The notes: generated by a model from the sequence alone, not told the origin. A stretch of 64,000 nt of DNA from Tenrec ecaudatus (GCF_050624435.1 NC_134537.1:17356584-17420583); one strand, 5' to 3'. Positions 11,321 to 22,830 are shown, counted from the stretch's first letter. Numbers and translations: made by a program.

Positions 11321-11598
11321 ATAGATCATCTAAAAAAAAAAAAAAAAAAGAAATAAATATTTCACAATATAGAATTACATGTTGTTTTTGTGATTAATCA
11401 CTATGCTTTAACTTTGTTCAATTTGTAACAATGAAAATGCATCCTGCATATCAGATACTTACATTATGATTCATAGCAATAGCAAAATTCCAATTATGAA
11501 GTAGCAACGAAATAATTTTATGGTTAGGGTCACCACAACATGAGGAACTGTATTAAAGGTTCACAACATTAGGAAGGTCAAGAACCACTGTTCTAAAG

Positions 11599-13374
11599 GA
11601 AGTAGATTTTAAATTCCTTTATCTGCCAATCCCTTACCCTCTAACAGAAATGTAGGCAACTGAAAAGCTAAGAGCTAACAAATCTGTATTTTAGCTCCCA
11701 TATGCCATAAGTAGCACTGCTCAAAACATGTCCATTCTACTTTTATATATTAAAAGAATGCCCTATAAGCGCATTGCATGTGGTTAAGCCAAAGAGAATA
11801 TGTAGTAATTCTTCCAATATAATCAGGTCGTGGAAAAGGGTGAACCAAATGAAGATCAAGGGGGAGTGCTGGGGGCAGTTCCTGACAGATGGAGGTTCCT
11901 GCTCATGAAGGCAGAGGAGGATCCAGTGGACAGTGTCAGAAACCAGATAAACGGGAAGACAGAGAGCACTACTGAAACGGGGAGTCAAGCAATATGACTG
12001 GGCCACAGGCGATAAGGGAAGGCATCCAGAAATAGAGAAAGATAGCCAGGGTGGAATCTAAGCAGCAACTGTGTGATCACAGGCAGGATTAGTGAGTTAG
12101 AAGTCAATTCCTACTTTTGCAAAGTAGTAAGCATAGTGAAAATGCCAGTCTGAATTGGGATATCTACCCTACCTGAGTCAAAGTGAATAAAGCTCCATCC
12201 ATCTCTCTGGGACTATTCCCTTCTTTTTTAAAAAACCATGAATAGCATAGAACTTAAGAATTAGCATAAGGATGCGAGATAATACATAGCAGATATTTGG
12301 AACAATCAAGGGTAACCCCCATTGCTTCTCCTTATCCCTAGTGGTTTCATGATGGCAGTTGTGGGGGAAGTAGAAGAGCTTGCTTTGAACTAGAATGAGG
12401 AGGTAGAAATGAAAATGCAGCCAGCTGCAGATGATACTGCAATGGTTTGGAGTTATTTTATTAGTAATTATATCACTGCTACAGTTAGTAAATGTCTTGC
12501 TAGCTTTAAACTAGTTATAATCCTCAATAAATGTGTGCTAGTGGAGGCTCTACTGTTCATAGTCACGGGGTTGGAAGCAAGATAAAGGAAAAAGAAAATG
12601 TTTGCTTGACATAAACTAATGGAAGATATTACTTCTCAAATAGTGCTTCCTCATAATATCCTAATTGACTCTTCATAAAACTTATGCAGAAGTACCAAAA
12701 CCCAAGCAGTAAGTAAAAGTAAAATAACCATGGGAAGGATTTAAAATAAATTAAAATTGTGATTGTAAGGAGGACCTAGGACAACTACAAGGGACTAAAA
12801 GAAAAAGCAGAGGACAGGCAAAAATGTAAGAGATGTTGAGCCCGAACAAGTGCATTTGTTGGGTCTCCAATAGCCAAGGATGTTCCCCCTTTGGTTTTAT
12901 TCCTAAAACTATCTTCTGGATGGATAAATGTTGATTATGCTATAATGGGAGGAGGTATGCAGTGAATTTCATAGGTAAATAATGCTTCTGTGAGTACTCA
13001 GTTCCTGAGCTCACAAAATACTCATTTCTCATCAAAGGAACTAGGGTTCTTTAGAAGAACAACAATTCTAAGCCTGATGAAACATAAGTCTAGAACACCA
13101 TGTCATGCTTGAAATTAGAGAAGTTATTAAACATCCTTGTGCTCCTGAAAAATGTATATGACGACCACGAAGCACTTGTGCAAACAAAATAAGAGAATGC
13201 TGCAGAGTTTAAAATAAGGACACGGGTGCATCATGGTTGTACACATCCATCATATTATGCAATCCATGCTGCGTAAATAGTCTGAGACTGTATGAATAGT
13301 CATGGACTCCATGAATAAGAACATGGTGACAGGGTCAGCGAAGCGCCCATTAATGAGCTGCAGTGTGTAAACAG
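11599..13374. other. Unassigned sequence
   Basis: No gene or confident repeat. Frames here are short (87 codons at most). The tract is of ordinary AT-rich composition, without simple repeats of note. Confidence 0.45.
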
Positions 13375-13891
13375 GGCAACCTCGCTGAAAGTGAGGACTG
13401 AAAGGAGTTGCTGATGAGGATCAAAGCCCACACGTCATGTAAAGAAAGGGGGGGAAATCCTCACAACAGAGCCAATAAGCAAATCATGGCAAACAGAGGA
13501 AAGATCAAAGACTTCCAGGATTTTGTTTTGCTTGCATCCCCAAAGCTCATGGAAGCAGAAGCACTAGTCCAATGCTACTAAGAAATTAAGAAATGCATGG
13601 CATTAGGCAAATCTGCTCTGCAAGACCGCTTCAAAGTGTTAAGAACCAAAAATGTCACTAAGGTACCTAACCCAATCATGGTATTTTCCATTGCCTCATA
13701 AGTATGTGAAAGTTGGAAATGACGAAGACTGGTCCATCTAAATGATGACGTTAGCAAAGAATCCTGAAAGCCCAATGAACTGTCAGAGAACATTCAAATT
13801 GGTCTTGGAAGAAGTTTAGCTTCTTAGAAGCATTGATAACTAGACTTCATCTTATATACTTTGGACAAGATATCAAGAGGGACCAGTCTCT
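13375..13891 (+). mobile_element. RTE (BovB-like) LINE fragment, sense
   Basis: It matches the other RTE copies in the window from just after the reverse transcriptase core to near the 3' end: gtgaggactgaaagg, gctcatggaagcagaagca, attgcctcataagtatgtga, cttcatcttatatactttgg and aagagggaccagtctc. It stops at an antisense L1 3' end, so it was cut by that insertion; I did not find the rest of its 3' end further on. All frames are broken. Confidence 0.8.
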
Positions 13892-14770
13892 TTTTTTTAA
13901 TCATTTTATGGGAGCTCTTATAGAGATTATGATGACCTATAATTCAATGAGATCAAACATAAATGTACAATTACTGCCACCTTCATTTTCAATATATTTT
14001 TTTCTTCTTGAACTCTTTAAAATCAGCTCTCCTTCATTCCCTCTCTTCCCCACACTACCCCCCCCAGAAACTCCTTTGTTTATATTATAGTGTGTTTGTC
14101 TGCCATATCTTACACTGTCCACTGTATGTCCCTTAAAATTCTGTTACTGGTTACCCTTGTAGTCATCTTTATCAGTTCCCAACCCCCACCCTCTCTTCCT
14201 CTACCCCCAGGGACTCCTGGCTCCTATGTCTATTTGATTGATTTAGGATTGTGAATGCAATAGTAGTTAGAGTTATTGTCTTTTAGTCTTGTGCCTCCCA
14301 CTCTCCTTTACCATCGATAACGCTGTGCTTCCTTCCTCCTTATTGTGCGTTGCCTCTCAATTTACTGAAGTTAATATGCTTCATCCCTGTAGTTAGTGAT
14401 TGAACCTCCCTTCCGTGTGTCCCTAACAATCACCACAGAATGCTTGCGGCGTGTGTAAACCTTCGCTTGACTGCTAGTAGCAGCAGTCTCCTGTAAGAAT
14501 TGTTTTCTTGTGATTGATTGATTTCACTTAGCAAAATGTCCTCCAGGATCACAGATGTGAAGAGGTGTTTCATGGGTTCATCATTATTCTTTAAAGTTCC
14601 ATTATTTATATGCAATTTGCTTATCCATTCATCCAACAATGGACACTTAAATTGTTTCCATTCTTAAACTATCATAAATAATTCTGTGAAGAACATTATT
14701 GTACATTTATCTTTTCTTTCCCTGGCTCTCATTTCTCTAAGTTTATACCCAGTAGTCAAATTAATATACT
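13892..14770 (-). mobile_element. L1 3' part, antisense
   Basis: The plus strand begins with T-run and aatcattttatgggagctct, the complement of the L1 3' end. Further right come complements of the ORF2 C-terminal region, such as tttatacccagtagtcaaat (about 14740-14765, antisense of the PLLGIYP coding segment) and aattgtttccattcttaaac. The 5' end is truncated near 14770. No paired target duplication was found. Confidence 0.75.
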
Positions 14771-17324
14771 ATATAGAAAACCTTCATCAAAACTACAATA
14801 TATACAGATATATTCTTGTAAATGACTGTAAACGATCATTGTAAGATATCACTACCTTCAGTCCAGCCTAGACATCGTCTTAAAATTAGGGGCCCACTGA
14901 CAGAAAATAGGAAAATTGGAGTATCTATACATTTATTCATTATAATTAATTGAAATATGTAATGAACGTTGTGTCTTTAAGTATACCTAAGTAGTTTTTT
15001 AAAAGAAGTTTCATGTCACTTCTGAAAATGCTAGAAAGCAGAGTCATTAATTTGGAAAGTTATAAAGTGAGTAAAGCAAACATTATCTTGCCTTTCTGCT
15101 CAACTTTGCCTCTGTGTAATCAAATAGTAGGTAGAGAAGTTTTTCATTGCAAAAATATTTCAGCTAACACTTGTAAATGATAAAATCACATCATAGCGCA
15201 ATCACTAGGTATTAAAGGATCTGAACTTACTGCTAATATCTCACACACACACAGAGAGACAACTAGGCATTGTGCATCTCCTAAATTTGATCAAGCCCAT
15301 AAGTGCAATGATCAATTTACAAGTAATACCCAAAGCAAAGCAATGTGTTAAACACACCGTATGAATACAGGCCACAAAACCCAGATCATAAGAAACTCTA
15401 TAGAACACATGGTTCTGTTTCTTCAACAAATAAATTGAAGGTGAAAGACAAATAAAGAGAAATCATATACAAAGAAGACGCATATAGATATAGCAACCAA
15501 CCCCATTTGGATTGAAGCAAACCAAACCAACTATAAAAAATGAGGCAATTAATGGAATTGGAGCATTCATTGATGATTATTTGATAATTTTAGAAAAAAA
15601 ATTAGTTATGGTTTATAGTACTATAAGTTTTCTTAAGCCCCTCTGGGAGAGAGTTAACCTTCAGAGATACATATTGAAATATTTATATAAAGTGATTTAA
15701 TGCTTGGAATACATTGCAAAGCAATCCAGGGGGAAAGAAGAAATACATGGGAGTAGAGCTAGAACAAGATTGCTCTTAACTTCACAATGGTTGATACTGA
15801 GTGACAGTTACATGAGAGTTAATGAATCTATACTCCTTTTGCATTTGTCTTTAATTTAAACTTAGGAAAAAATATGTATAGTATTATATTAGAACTATCA
15901 CTGGTCAAATAAAAATAAAAAGTTCCTAAGAAATAGTTGTATTTTATTTTGGTGTGATATGTTATCTGTGTAATTATTGTTTACCCAGAAAAAACTTTTT
16001 CGAACTTTGACCAACAAAGCAGGCCAAAGTCGACTTTAAAAATAAAATAAATATATAAATCCTTTTAGCGTTTATTCGAGCTTCTTACTTGTTGGATTTT
16101 TTTTCTTTTTACTTCACTTCGCATTAGTGGGAGATTAGAAAGAGACAATCAAATGGATTCAGAGAAGCACTGTGATCCAAGCATATTGGCCGCATGGTGA
16201 AAAGAATTAAATTAAGTGAAAGTAGCATTAAAAAAATTATTTTCTAGCCAGGTCATTACTAGGGAAAAAAAAAAAGATGTTTTGAGGCTAATCAAGGATA
16301 ATGGCACAAAACCAAGAACTCTGAAGAGAAGATGTTAAAGAAAGTCTGAGATAAAGCTGAAATAACTTTCGTAATTTATGTAGATGATACAATGAAGCTC
16401 AGAATGGGGATGTGCATGTAATGGAATCAGGTTAATTAGAAGGAGGGAAATGGCTGCAGAGGAGCATTCTGTGTTTAGTTCAAAATTGGAAGCATGACTT
16501 AAGGAAGTAGAAAAGGAGGCATTTGAGGTGGGAAAGAAATCTGATACATCAAATGTTAAGGTATTGGAAGATTTGAAAGGTGAGAACAAGAAAAATGCCA
16601 AGCTGTCTTGCACATACAAAAGCTTGAAGGGTTGATTTGGGGCAGTCAGGACCTATGTTGTGAACTCTTTGTGCTGGAGGTAGAAGAAAGGGCCAAAACG
16701 CCAGCCTATGAAAAGTCTAAATGACCTTTGTGGAGGATCATCGCAATTCAGAAACTCCTCCGCCTGTCTAGTGCAGCATGCACCACAACCAACGGAGAAT
16801 AATAATTCTACCAAACACAATCCAATCACCGCCTGAACCTTCAGATTGCATGTTGCAGCTAATAGAAGTATCAATTCAAATACTGTCAGAGTCACTGCAG
16901 TTTTTCATTGTGTAGACAGAAGCCTGGTGGCGGGAAGCATAAAGCTGAGCCCAAATGGGTAACAGACGCCACCCCTCGATTGTGTAACGAATCGAATGTA
17001 AACTCTGGCCCTGCTCCTCTCATCCAGATACACCATTTAGCCACGGACACTCAATGCAGGCCCTCACCACAGATTCCGCTGGACTCTGGTCACGTAAATT
17101 CTAGTTTGAGATCATGTAGCTTAGCACGAAGCCCATGGCCTTCGAAGTCAGGCAGAACTCAATCCCTGCCCCCAACTCTACCACACACTATTTCTACTAT
17201 TTATCACCATTTTCCTTAATCTCTGCAATTCTGTTTAATGGTTTATAGAGATTCAACGAGATAACAATTATAACAGGCTTATCCTAGATTCTGCCACCAT
17301 AATTTGTGGTGGTGGTGGTTCTAT
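14771..17324. other. Unassigned, AT-rich
   Basis: About 2.5 kb without a recognised gene or repeat, apart from a small CA/GA run at 15240-15259 and an A-run near 16263-16276. Longest frames are 94-103 codons and show no known motif. A subregion at 15950-16250 is discussed as a possible conserved element. Confidence 0.45.
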
Positions 17325-17720
17325 TTGGCTTACTGTCTTAGTGACCTTAGTGTGTCAGCGGCAGAAATACCACAACTTGGTGGCTTTAAGAACAGAAAAT
17401 TATTTTCTTAGAGTTCAGGAGCCTAGATGTTTTACCTTGGCTAGTTTCTAGTAGCTAACAGCAGTCCTTGGTATTTCTGGGTTTATCAATCTATTTCTCT
17501 CCATTTTCTGTTTTTGTCTCTTTTGTTTTGTGTTTCTGTATACATTGTGTTCTTATGGGAACTCAGAAGCACGTAAAATTAAGACCCATCCCATTTTGAT
17601 ATGACCCAATTAACACGACAAAATAGACTTCTATTTTTTAACAAGGTAGTATTATAAGAGAATGGTGTTAGGATCTCAATACATAATTCTGGAGGACAAA
17701 GTGTAATCTATCACAACCAC
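17325..17720 (-). mobile_element. ERVL/MaLR-type LTR remnant, antisense
   Basis: The plus strand reads ctgtcttagtgaccttagtg, gcagaaataccacaacttgg and tggctttaagaacagaaaat, the antisense of a common mammalian LTR tail (taaagccacc..ggtatttctg..taagac). A related copy lies at 44148-44640 and a sense copy at 50175-50890. The right half (about 17570-17715) may belong to a different old LTR. Confidence 0.55.
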
Positions 17721-17754
17721 AATACTACTCAGAAACACGGCAAACTGTTCCTGG

Positions 17755-17832
17755 AGAAGTCACTGATGGTTTCGAACTGCTGATTTGTGGTTTGCAGTCC
17801 AACGCCTAACCCATTATGCCACCAGGGTGACT
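17755..17832 (-). mobile_element. AfroSINE 5' part, antisense
   Basis: It reads ggtttcgaactgctgatttg, gtttgcagtccaacgcctaa and cccattatgccaccagg, the antisense of the tRNA-like head. The 3' half is missing or unrecognisable. Confidence 0.7.
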
Positions 17833-19410
17833 TGAAGCCTTTCTGATAGCATATGTATATGCACGTGTGTGTACATATATATTCCTATATATCTTATCTA
17901 TATGCATATGCTTATCTATATATTTGACACTTTAGATTCTCCTTTGTACATCAAGGTTTTAACATATTTCCTAGTTTCTTTATTACTAAATAAGTAATGA
18001 ATCATTTAAATATAATCTTTGACACATTCACGTTGATTTGAAAATCATTATTATATCCTTTTAACTCATACTTTATTGATCAGTAGCATAAAAATCTCTA
18101 CTCTTGTATTTATGAGTTATTTCTTTTAAGAGAAATGAAGACTAAGATAAGTTGACCCATAGAAAGTGCTATTTTATATAGTAAAGGAATACATTACACA
18201 TGGACAAAGATTTGATAAGGCAATCATTTTAGCTTCCTAAAAGAAATATAAAAGGGCATTCCAGAAGTCCTAGAGGAACTAAGCCTTTCCTGGAGTGGAA
18301 TAAAAAAAATTACATTATTTCAAACCATCACCACAGGCTCATTTCAAATGATCATGAAGAACCATAGGCCCATAAGACAGTAGGTACTTATGATTGTGTA
18401 GCTCTATTTATAGATGTTCTACTAGGAAAATGAAACAAATTTAGGAGCTGACTGGCAGAAATTACACCTCTCCAAAAATAATGCCCATAACTTAAGTGCA
18501 CTCTGCTTCCTTCTTGAAGTTATAAGGTCCATGCTCTTTTCAGCTCTATTTTCATCTCATAATAAAATCATTCTAAAAATGGAATCACATTTATTTCTTA
18601 AGGATGTTTATAACATGTTATTTTCTCTATCTAAAATGACTTATATTACAACTAAATTATACTGATTGCGTTGGTAAAAGTCACAGGTTAGTTCTTGTAG
18701 ATACGAGCCCTGACTAATCATCTGATAATGGCCATGTCTGAGTCAATCGCACTGCCCAGAGGAAACAAACTGTGGTAAGCCCGAAGGCACACACTAGGTC
18801 CCCTGGGTGAAATGAGCACGCCTGAGTCAGATGCCCGTCCCTGGCCCTGCAAAACATAAAAAAGCCAAATGCGTCTCCATTTGAACTCCTGGGCACCTTG
18901 TGCATTTCAAAGTAGAGTTTCACTTCATATACAAATCTCAGGAGATGCTCTTGTTATTGGTTTGAGGATTTAAATATTTATGAACAAAGACTGGGAAGTA
19001 AACAAATGTATAGAGATGTTGAGTATGTAATTTGTTGCTAATGTAATTTTCTCATTGTATTTAGTACAAATAAGTCTCACTACGGTCTGGGAGCTGACTT
19101 CACTCTCCTCTGTTTCAGATTCTTTTTCTAGTTAATGAAGAAGTTGACTAAATAATTACTCCAAAAATGCCTTCAGATATTTAGAGGATATACTTTCAAA
19201 TATTTCACAAAAATCATAGCAATTGAAGAATTTTAGACAGATTATTTTAAAAATCCTAAAAGGAAAGCAAACTTTGAATTCAAACCTCCCCAAGAATAAT
19301 AAAAGTTAAGATATTATTTTCTTGTCTTTTCAATTATTTTAATTTAAATCAAGCATCGAGTCAAGTTAATAAAAAGTTTAGCAAACCCCTCCTAACCCTA
19401 AATATAAAAT
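17833..19410. other. Unassigned sequence
   Basis: No gene or repeat recognised. It includes a less AT-rich patch at 18690-18930 with two TGAGTCA (AP-1 type) motifs. Confidence 0.45.
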
Positions 19411-19612
19411 CTCACCGACACTGAGTTGTTTTTGGACTCATTGTGACCCTATAGGAGAGGGTAGAACTACCACTGTGGATTTCCAGGACTATCGCTCATT
19501 ATGGGATTAAAAAGCTGCATTTTTCTCCCAAGGAGAGGTTTGTTCAAATCATGACCTTGTGTTCGCAGTCCAATGCATAATAACCAGTACACCCCAGGGC
19601 TCCCTAGAGCCT
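19411..19612 (-). mobile_element. AfroSINE, antisense
   Basis: It reads cattgtgaccctataggaga, then tttctcccaaggagaggttt and gttcgcagtccaatgcataa, with ccccagggctccct at the right end, the complement of gggagccctgg that starts the SINE. Confidence 0.8.
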
Positions 19613-19747
19613 GAAGATCTAGATGGGCTGACATCTTTGACCCAAGAGATACAATCAAGGAACGGAGAAGGGACGATGCTGAGTTCTAGACAGAATGAAT
19701 CTAGCTCAGCTTTGAGAAGTGACCATTCCATCAGGTAGATAAAAATA

Positions 19748-19945
19748 GGGAGCCCTGTGGTGTAGGGATTAGGGCTTGGACTAGTAATCATTGGGTTCAT
19801 AGTTGAACTGCCAGCTGCCCCATGGGAGAAACATGGTGCTTTCCACTCCAGTCAAGAGTGACAGTCTCAGAAAGCCACAGGGTCAATTCCGCCCTGCCCT
19901 GTGGGGCCACTATGAGTCGGCATCTCCTTGATGACAGTGGATTTT
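19748..19945 (+). mobile_element. AfroSINE, sense
   Basis: It runs from gggagccctgtggtgtaggg to ccactatgagtcggcatctc and tgatgacagtgg. It is one of the better preserved copies and lies about 140 bp from the antisense copy at 19411-19612. Confidence 0.88.
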
Positions 19946-19954
19946 GAGTGAGAG

Positions 19955-20155
19955 ATTGACATCAGTTATTACTCTGGGAAACCCCATGTATGACAGAGCA
20001 GAACCGTGCTCCACAGGGATTGTTTTTGGTTGCGATCTTTACCAAAACATTTTGCCAGGCCTTTCTTCCATGATGTTGCTGAGTAGGCTCGATTTACAAA
20101 ACTTGAGACTTGTGGTTGAGTACAAGCCATTTGCAACCACAGCCTCTGATAGCCT
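19955..20155 (-). mobile_element. AfroSINE-like element, antisense, variant
   Basis: It reads tatgacagagcagaaccgtg, ctccacagggattgtttttg, tgcgatctttaccaaaac and tgccaggcctttcttccatg. This is a variant of the antisense AfroSINE body with a different middle. It may belong to a related SINE subfamily. Confidence 0.6.
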
Positions 20156-20621
20156 GGTGGGAGACATAACATTGAGTTCTGAAGCCATGAAACGAGAAAT
20201 TCAAAATTGATGACATGTTGAAACAGCCAACATGAGGAAGGAGACTGAAGAAAATACCAAATAAGAAATGAAGAAGAGATCGCTAAGGAGAAATGAGAGG
20301 GACAATACGAGGGGGTTGACAGTTTGTAGCAAATGGTCACTATCTCTAAAATATCTGAAGCCAAAAAAAAAAAAGAGAGAGAGAGAGAGAGCAGAGAACA
20401 AGACCAAGGAGAATCAGGGCAGAGCTCTATCCTCGTCATCAAGTTTCCAAAAGTTGTAACAAGGGCTATTTTGCATTAGCCAATAAAGTATTTCACTCCT
20501 GTCTGCTCTCGGAAAATTCGCCAGTTGGTATCTGCCTTCCAAAATAAGAACATGCAATGTATTTTTTTAATTTGGGCAAATGTGTAAACAACTGAAGTTT
20601 TCCACTGTATAAAAAATCCAC
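20156..20621. other. Unassigned, with a small A/GA repeat
   Basis: No gene or repeat family recognised. A run of A followed by (GA)n lies at 20362-20393. Confidence 0.45.
20362..20393. repeat. Poly(A) then (GA)n
   Basis: Twelve A then about ten GA units: a simple repeat, possibly the decayed tail of an old retroelement. Confidence 0.9.
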
Positions 20622-20828
20622 ACGGGAGCACTTTTAAAAGCTTGGTTATGCATTAGGTTGTTAACCATAAGGTCAGCAGTTCAAAACCACCAATGACCTC
20701 TGCTAGAGAAGGATGAGGCTTCCTACTCCTGAAAAGAATTGCAAGCTTGAAAACTCACAGGGACAGTTCTATCCTGCCCTACAGTACTGCTGTGAGTTAG
20801 CATTGATATGATGGCAGTGGAAGTGATG
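20622..20828 (+). mobile_element. AfroSINE, sense
   Basis: It reads ggttgttaaccataaggtca, gcagttcaaaaccaccaatg, aaaactcacagggacagttc and ctgtgagttagcattgatat. It is complete but diverged. Confidence 0.88.
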
Positions 20829-21132
20829 TCCCAGAGGGATGATTAATAATGTTCTCGAACATAAAATGATAAGGAGATCTCTAAGGTAAACCAGCGACAT
20901 ATAAAAACCATAAATAGAGCACTGCATTTGAGGCTTGCATTTAATTCTACATCCAATCTAAGAACCATTAGTTCTTAAGACCTGGCCTTGCTTACTGATC
21001 ATCCTCATGAGGAGATCACTGAAGTTTCAGGTGCTGTAGAAAGGATGGTGACACAACTGGATGATGACTAACTTTCAGAAAGAATAGTGTCTGGCTCCTA
21101 ATGGTTTTCAAACAAGCAGTCATTTTAAGTGA
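20829..21132. other. Unassigned sequence
   Basis: About 300 bp between a SINE and an LTR; nothing recognised. Confidence 0.4.
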
Positions 21133-21137
21133 AGTGT

Positions 21138-21685
21138 TATGTTAGACAGGGTTCTCTAGAGAAACAAAACCAGGACACTAATAATTTTGTATATCTATCT
21201 ATAGATAGATAACATAAGAAATAAACAGTTAATTAATCTATGAAGCAGTACAAATGACTCAGTGCAACTCACTCTCGTGAGACAGCTCGTACACCGGCAG
21301 TCCTTCAAGTCTTGAGGGCCACTGGGGAGTCCTCCGTGTAGCAATTCAGGCTCTCCGGGCACAGGCAGAAAACAGCAAGCAGGTCACCAACAGTCTGTGG
21401 GTCTGACAGTCTGCAGCTCAAGAGATGTACCTTCCAGTAGCGTGGTGAAGCAGGTCTTGAAGGAACCTCAAATCTCAGTGACACAGTCCACGGGTTAGGT
21501 GTCCCACAGGTCGTGTAGCTTGCAAATGGAGGCTCAGAACAAGCCAGGCAGCCGCACATTGGTCTGATAATCAAAGAGCAAGAGAGCAAGAGGCGAGGCG
21601 AGGCTCGCTGAGCTATTTCTCTCGCTGCCCTTTAAGGAATCTCACATGTGTTCTTTGGCCATGTTGGTGCAACAAACCTGTCACA
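21138..21685 (+). mobile_element. LTR family B, solo
   Basis: It starts TATGTTAGACAGGG (first dinucleotide mutated from TG) and ends CCTGTCACA, with 5-bp target duplications agtgt (21133-21137) and ggtgt (21686-21690). A second copy at 62129-62629 matches along its length, for example gccagtccttcaagtcttga, gtaccttccagtag and gtgtcccacagg. TG...CA ends and a 5-bp duplication are the marks of a long terminal repeat. No retroviral gene lies next to it, so it is a solo LTR. The run agatagataacataag near 21200 is a short tetranucleotide repeat. Confidence 0.8.
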
Positions 21686-21690
21686 GGTGT

Positions 21691-22463
21691 TAACAACCGC
21701 GTCCCATTGAAATAAGCACGCCAGCCTGTGTGATCCAAGGATTGTAATAATATAATCCAAATCTAAATGAAGGACTGGAATCAGAGCTTAACTTGTGAAT
21801 ACATGGTTCGCAGAAGGCTAGGGAGGATCGTGGAAGACCAAAATCCATGTGCAGGGTCCACCCATGGATGAAGTCTCTGGAAGATCCCCTCTGATCAGAG
21901 CTGAGTGATGTGGATGGCCGTCCTGTCAGACAAAGGGTATAGTGAAGTCGATTATGACAGATGTTAGGGCAACACGTGATATCTTATCGTTTATCTTGTC
22001 TTTGACCCCCTTTAAAGCTATTTTAGCTTTTTTAAAAAAAGTGAAGGGGAAAACAGGTGGATTAAGTCCTGGGTTAATCCTTCATGATTATGGACCAGAG
22101 AGGTGAAGAATACATTGGAAGGTATTTGGTACAGATGCGTTAGGTTAAAATTTAGCACTCTATCGTTTGATCTCCCTTATGATCCATTTAAAATTATTCT
22201 AGATAATGATATTTCCTGCTTTCTTGTTGAGTGAGGTTTTTATATGTTTTATTGGATTCTTATTAGTTTTGTTTGCTTGCTTCTTTTTTAATGTTTTTCT
22301 GTATATGAAATGCAGGGTAGATCAATCCAGGATACAGACAATAACTGGATTAATGAATGGTTCCTTAGGGATATGTCAGTTTGGGGAAAATAAGGGGCTA
22401 TTAAGGATGAGTACAAAAAGGAAGAAAATGTTCTGAAATGGATTGTTTTGTTGTTGTTGCTTT
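21691..22463. other. Unassigned sequence
   Basis: Nothing recognised. A 76-codon frame at 22206-22436 is hydrophobic and AT-driven, most likely chance. Confidence 0.45.
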
Positions 22464-22715
22464 CTTTTAAAAATCATTTTATTGGGGGCCCATGCAACCT
22501 TATCACAGTCCATACATACATCCATTGTGTCAAGAATATTTGCACATTTGTTGCCATCATCATTCTGAAAACATTTTCTTTCTACTTGAGCCCTTGGTAT
22601 CAGCTCCTTATTTTCACCCTCCCTTCCCACCCCTCCCTCATGAACCCTTGATAATTTATAAATTATGATTATTTTGTCATGTCTTACACTGTCCAACGCC
22701 TCCCTTCACCCACTT
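22464..22715 (-). mobile_element. L1 3' end, antisense
   Basis: It reads tttaaaaatcattttattgg, then cttgagcccttggtatcagc, cctccctcatgaacccttga and gtcatgtcttacactgtcca. This is the complement of the reference 3' UTR at 7020-7245. The 5' end is truncated. Confidence 0.88.
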
Positions 22716-22830
22716 CTGAAATGGGTTGGGATGATGATTGCACAAGTCTTCTTCATGTGGCTGAACTATTGCCTTGTATGACATGTGACTTATATGTCAA
22801 TAAAACTGTTGAAAACAAAAAATTCAAGAG
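22716..22830 (+). mobile_element. Possible old L1 3' tail, sense
   Basis: It reads ggctgaactattgccttgta and cttatatgtcaataaaactg. This resembles the 3' tail of old eutherian L1s (ending 'tcaataaa'). It directly abuts the antisense L1 end. Confidence 0.4.

Larger units (their letters stand above)
10885..11348 (+). pseudogene. ATP5MG: Processed retrocopy of ATP5MG mRNA
   Basis: An intronless copy of the mRNA for subunit g of mitochondrial ATP synthase, with 5' UTR, full frame, 3' UTR, polyadenylation signal and an A-tail of about 17 (11332-11348). It sits between exact 16-bp target duplications, AGAAATAAATATTTCA, at 10869-10884 and 11349-11364. The nick site reads TT/AGAAA, close to the L1 endonuclease preference TT/AAAA, so L1 machinery most likely made it. 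The copy looks full length at the 5' end (ggccgtttcgggccacgg, GC-rich like a housekeeping 5' UTR). High CpG content and no breaks suggest a young copy. It landed inside the hAT element, which is therefore older. Confidence 0.95.
10578..11590 (+). mobile_element. SPIN-like hAT non-autonomous DNA transposon, split by a retrocopy
   Basis: The ends are inverted repeats: CAGTGCTTCTCAACCT on the left, and on the right the complement of CAGTGGTTCTTGACCT. The element is flanked by 8-bp duplications (10570-10577 ttctaagt; 11591-11598 ttctaaag; 6 of 8 match), the hAT length and close to the hAT preference nTCTAGAn. Inside are the small palindrome around aaaacacatatttccc (about 10650-10677) and the right-side segment gttgtttttgtgattaatca, both as I recall from SPIN. 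Without the inserted retrocopy and its duplicated target site it is about 530 bp and has no transposase frame. Confidence 0.82.

Noticed and set aside
13892-14770. Target duplication for the antisense L1
   Set aside because: gaccagtctc on the left has no convincing partner on the right.
19748-19945. tRNA gene
   Set aside because: The box-like motifs belong to the tRNA-derived head of AfroSINE; no tRNA fold or anticodon arm can be drawn.
20268-20459. Lys/Arg/Glu-rich short protein
   Set aside because: It comes from the poly(A)/(GA)n repeat.
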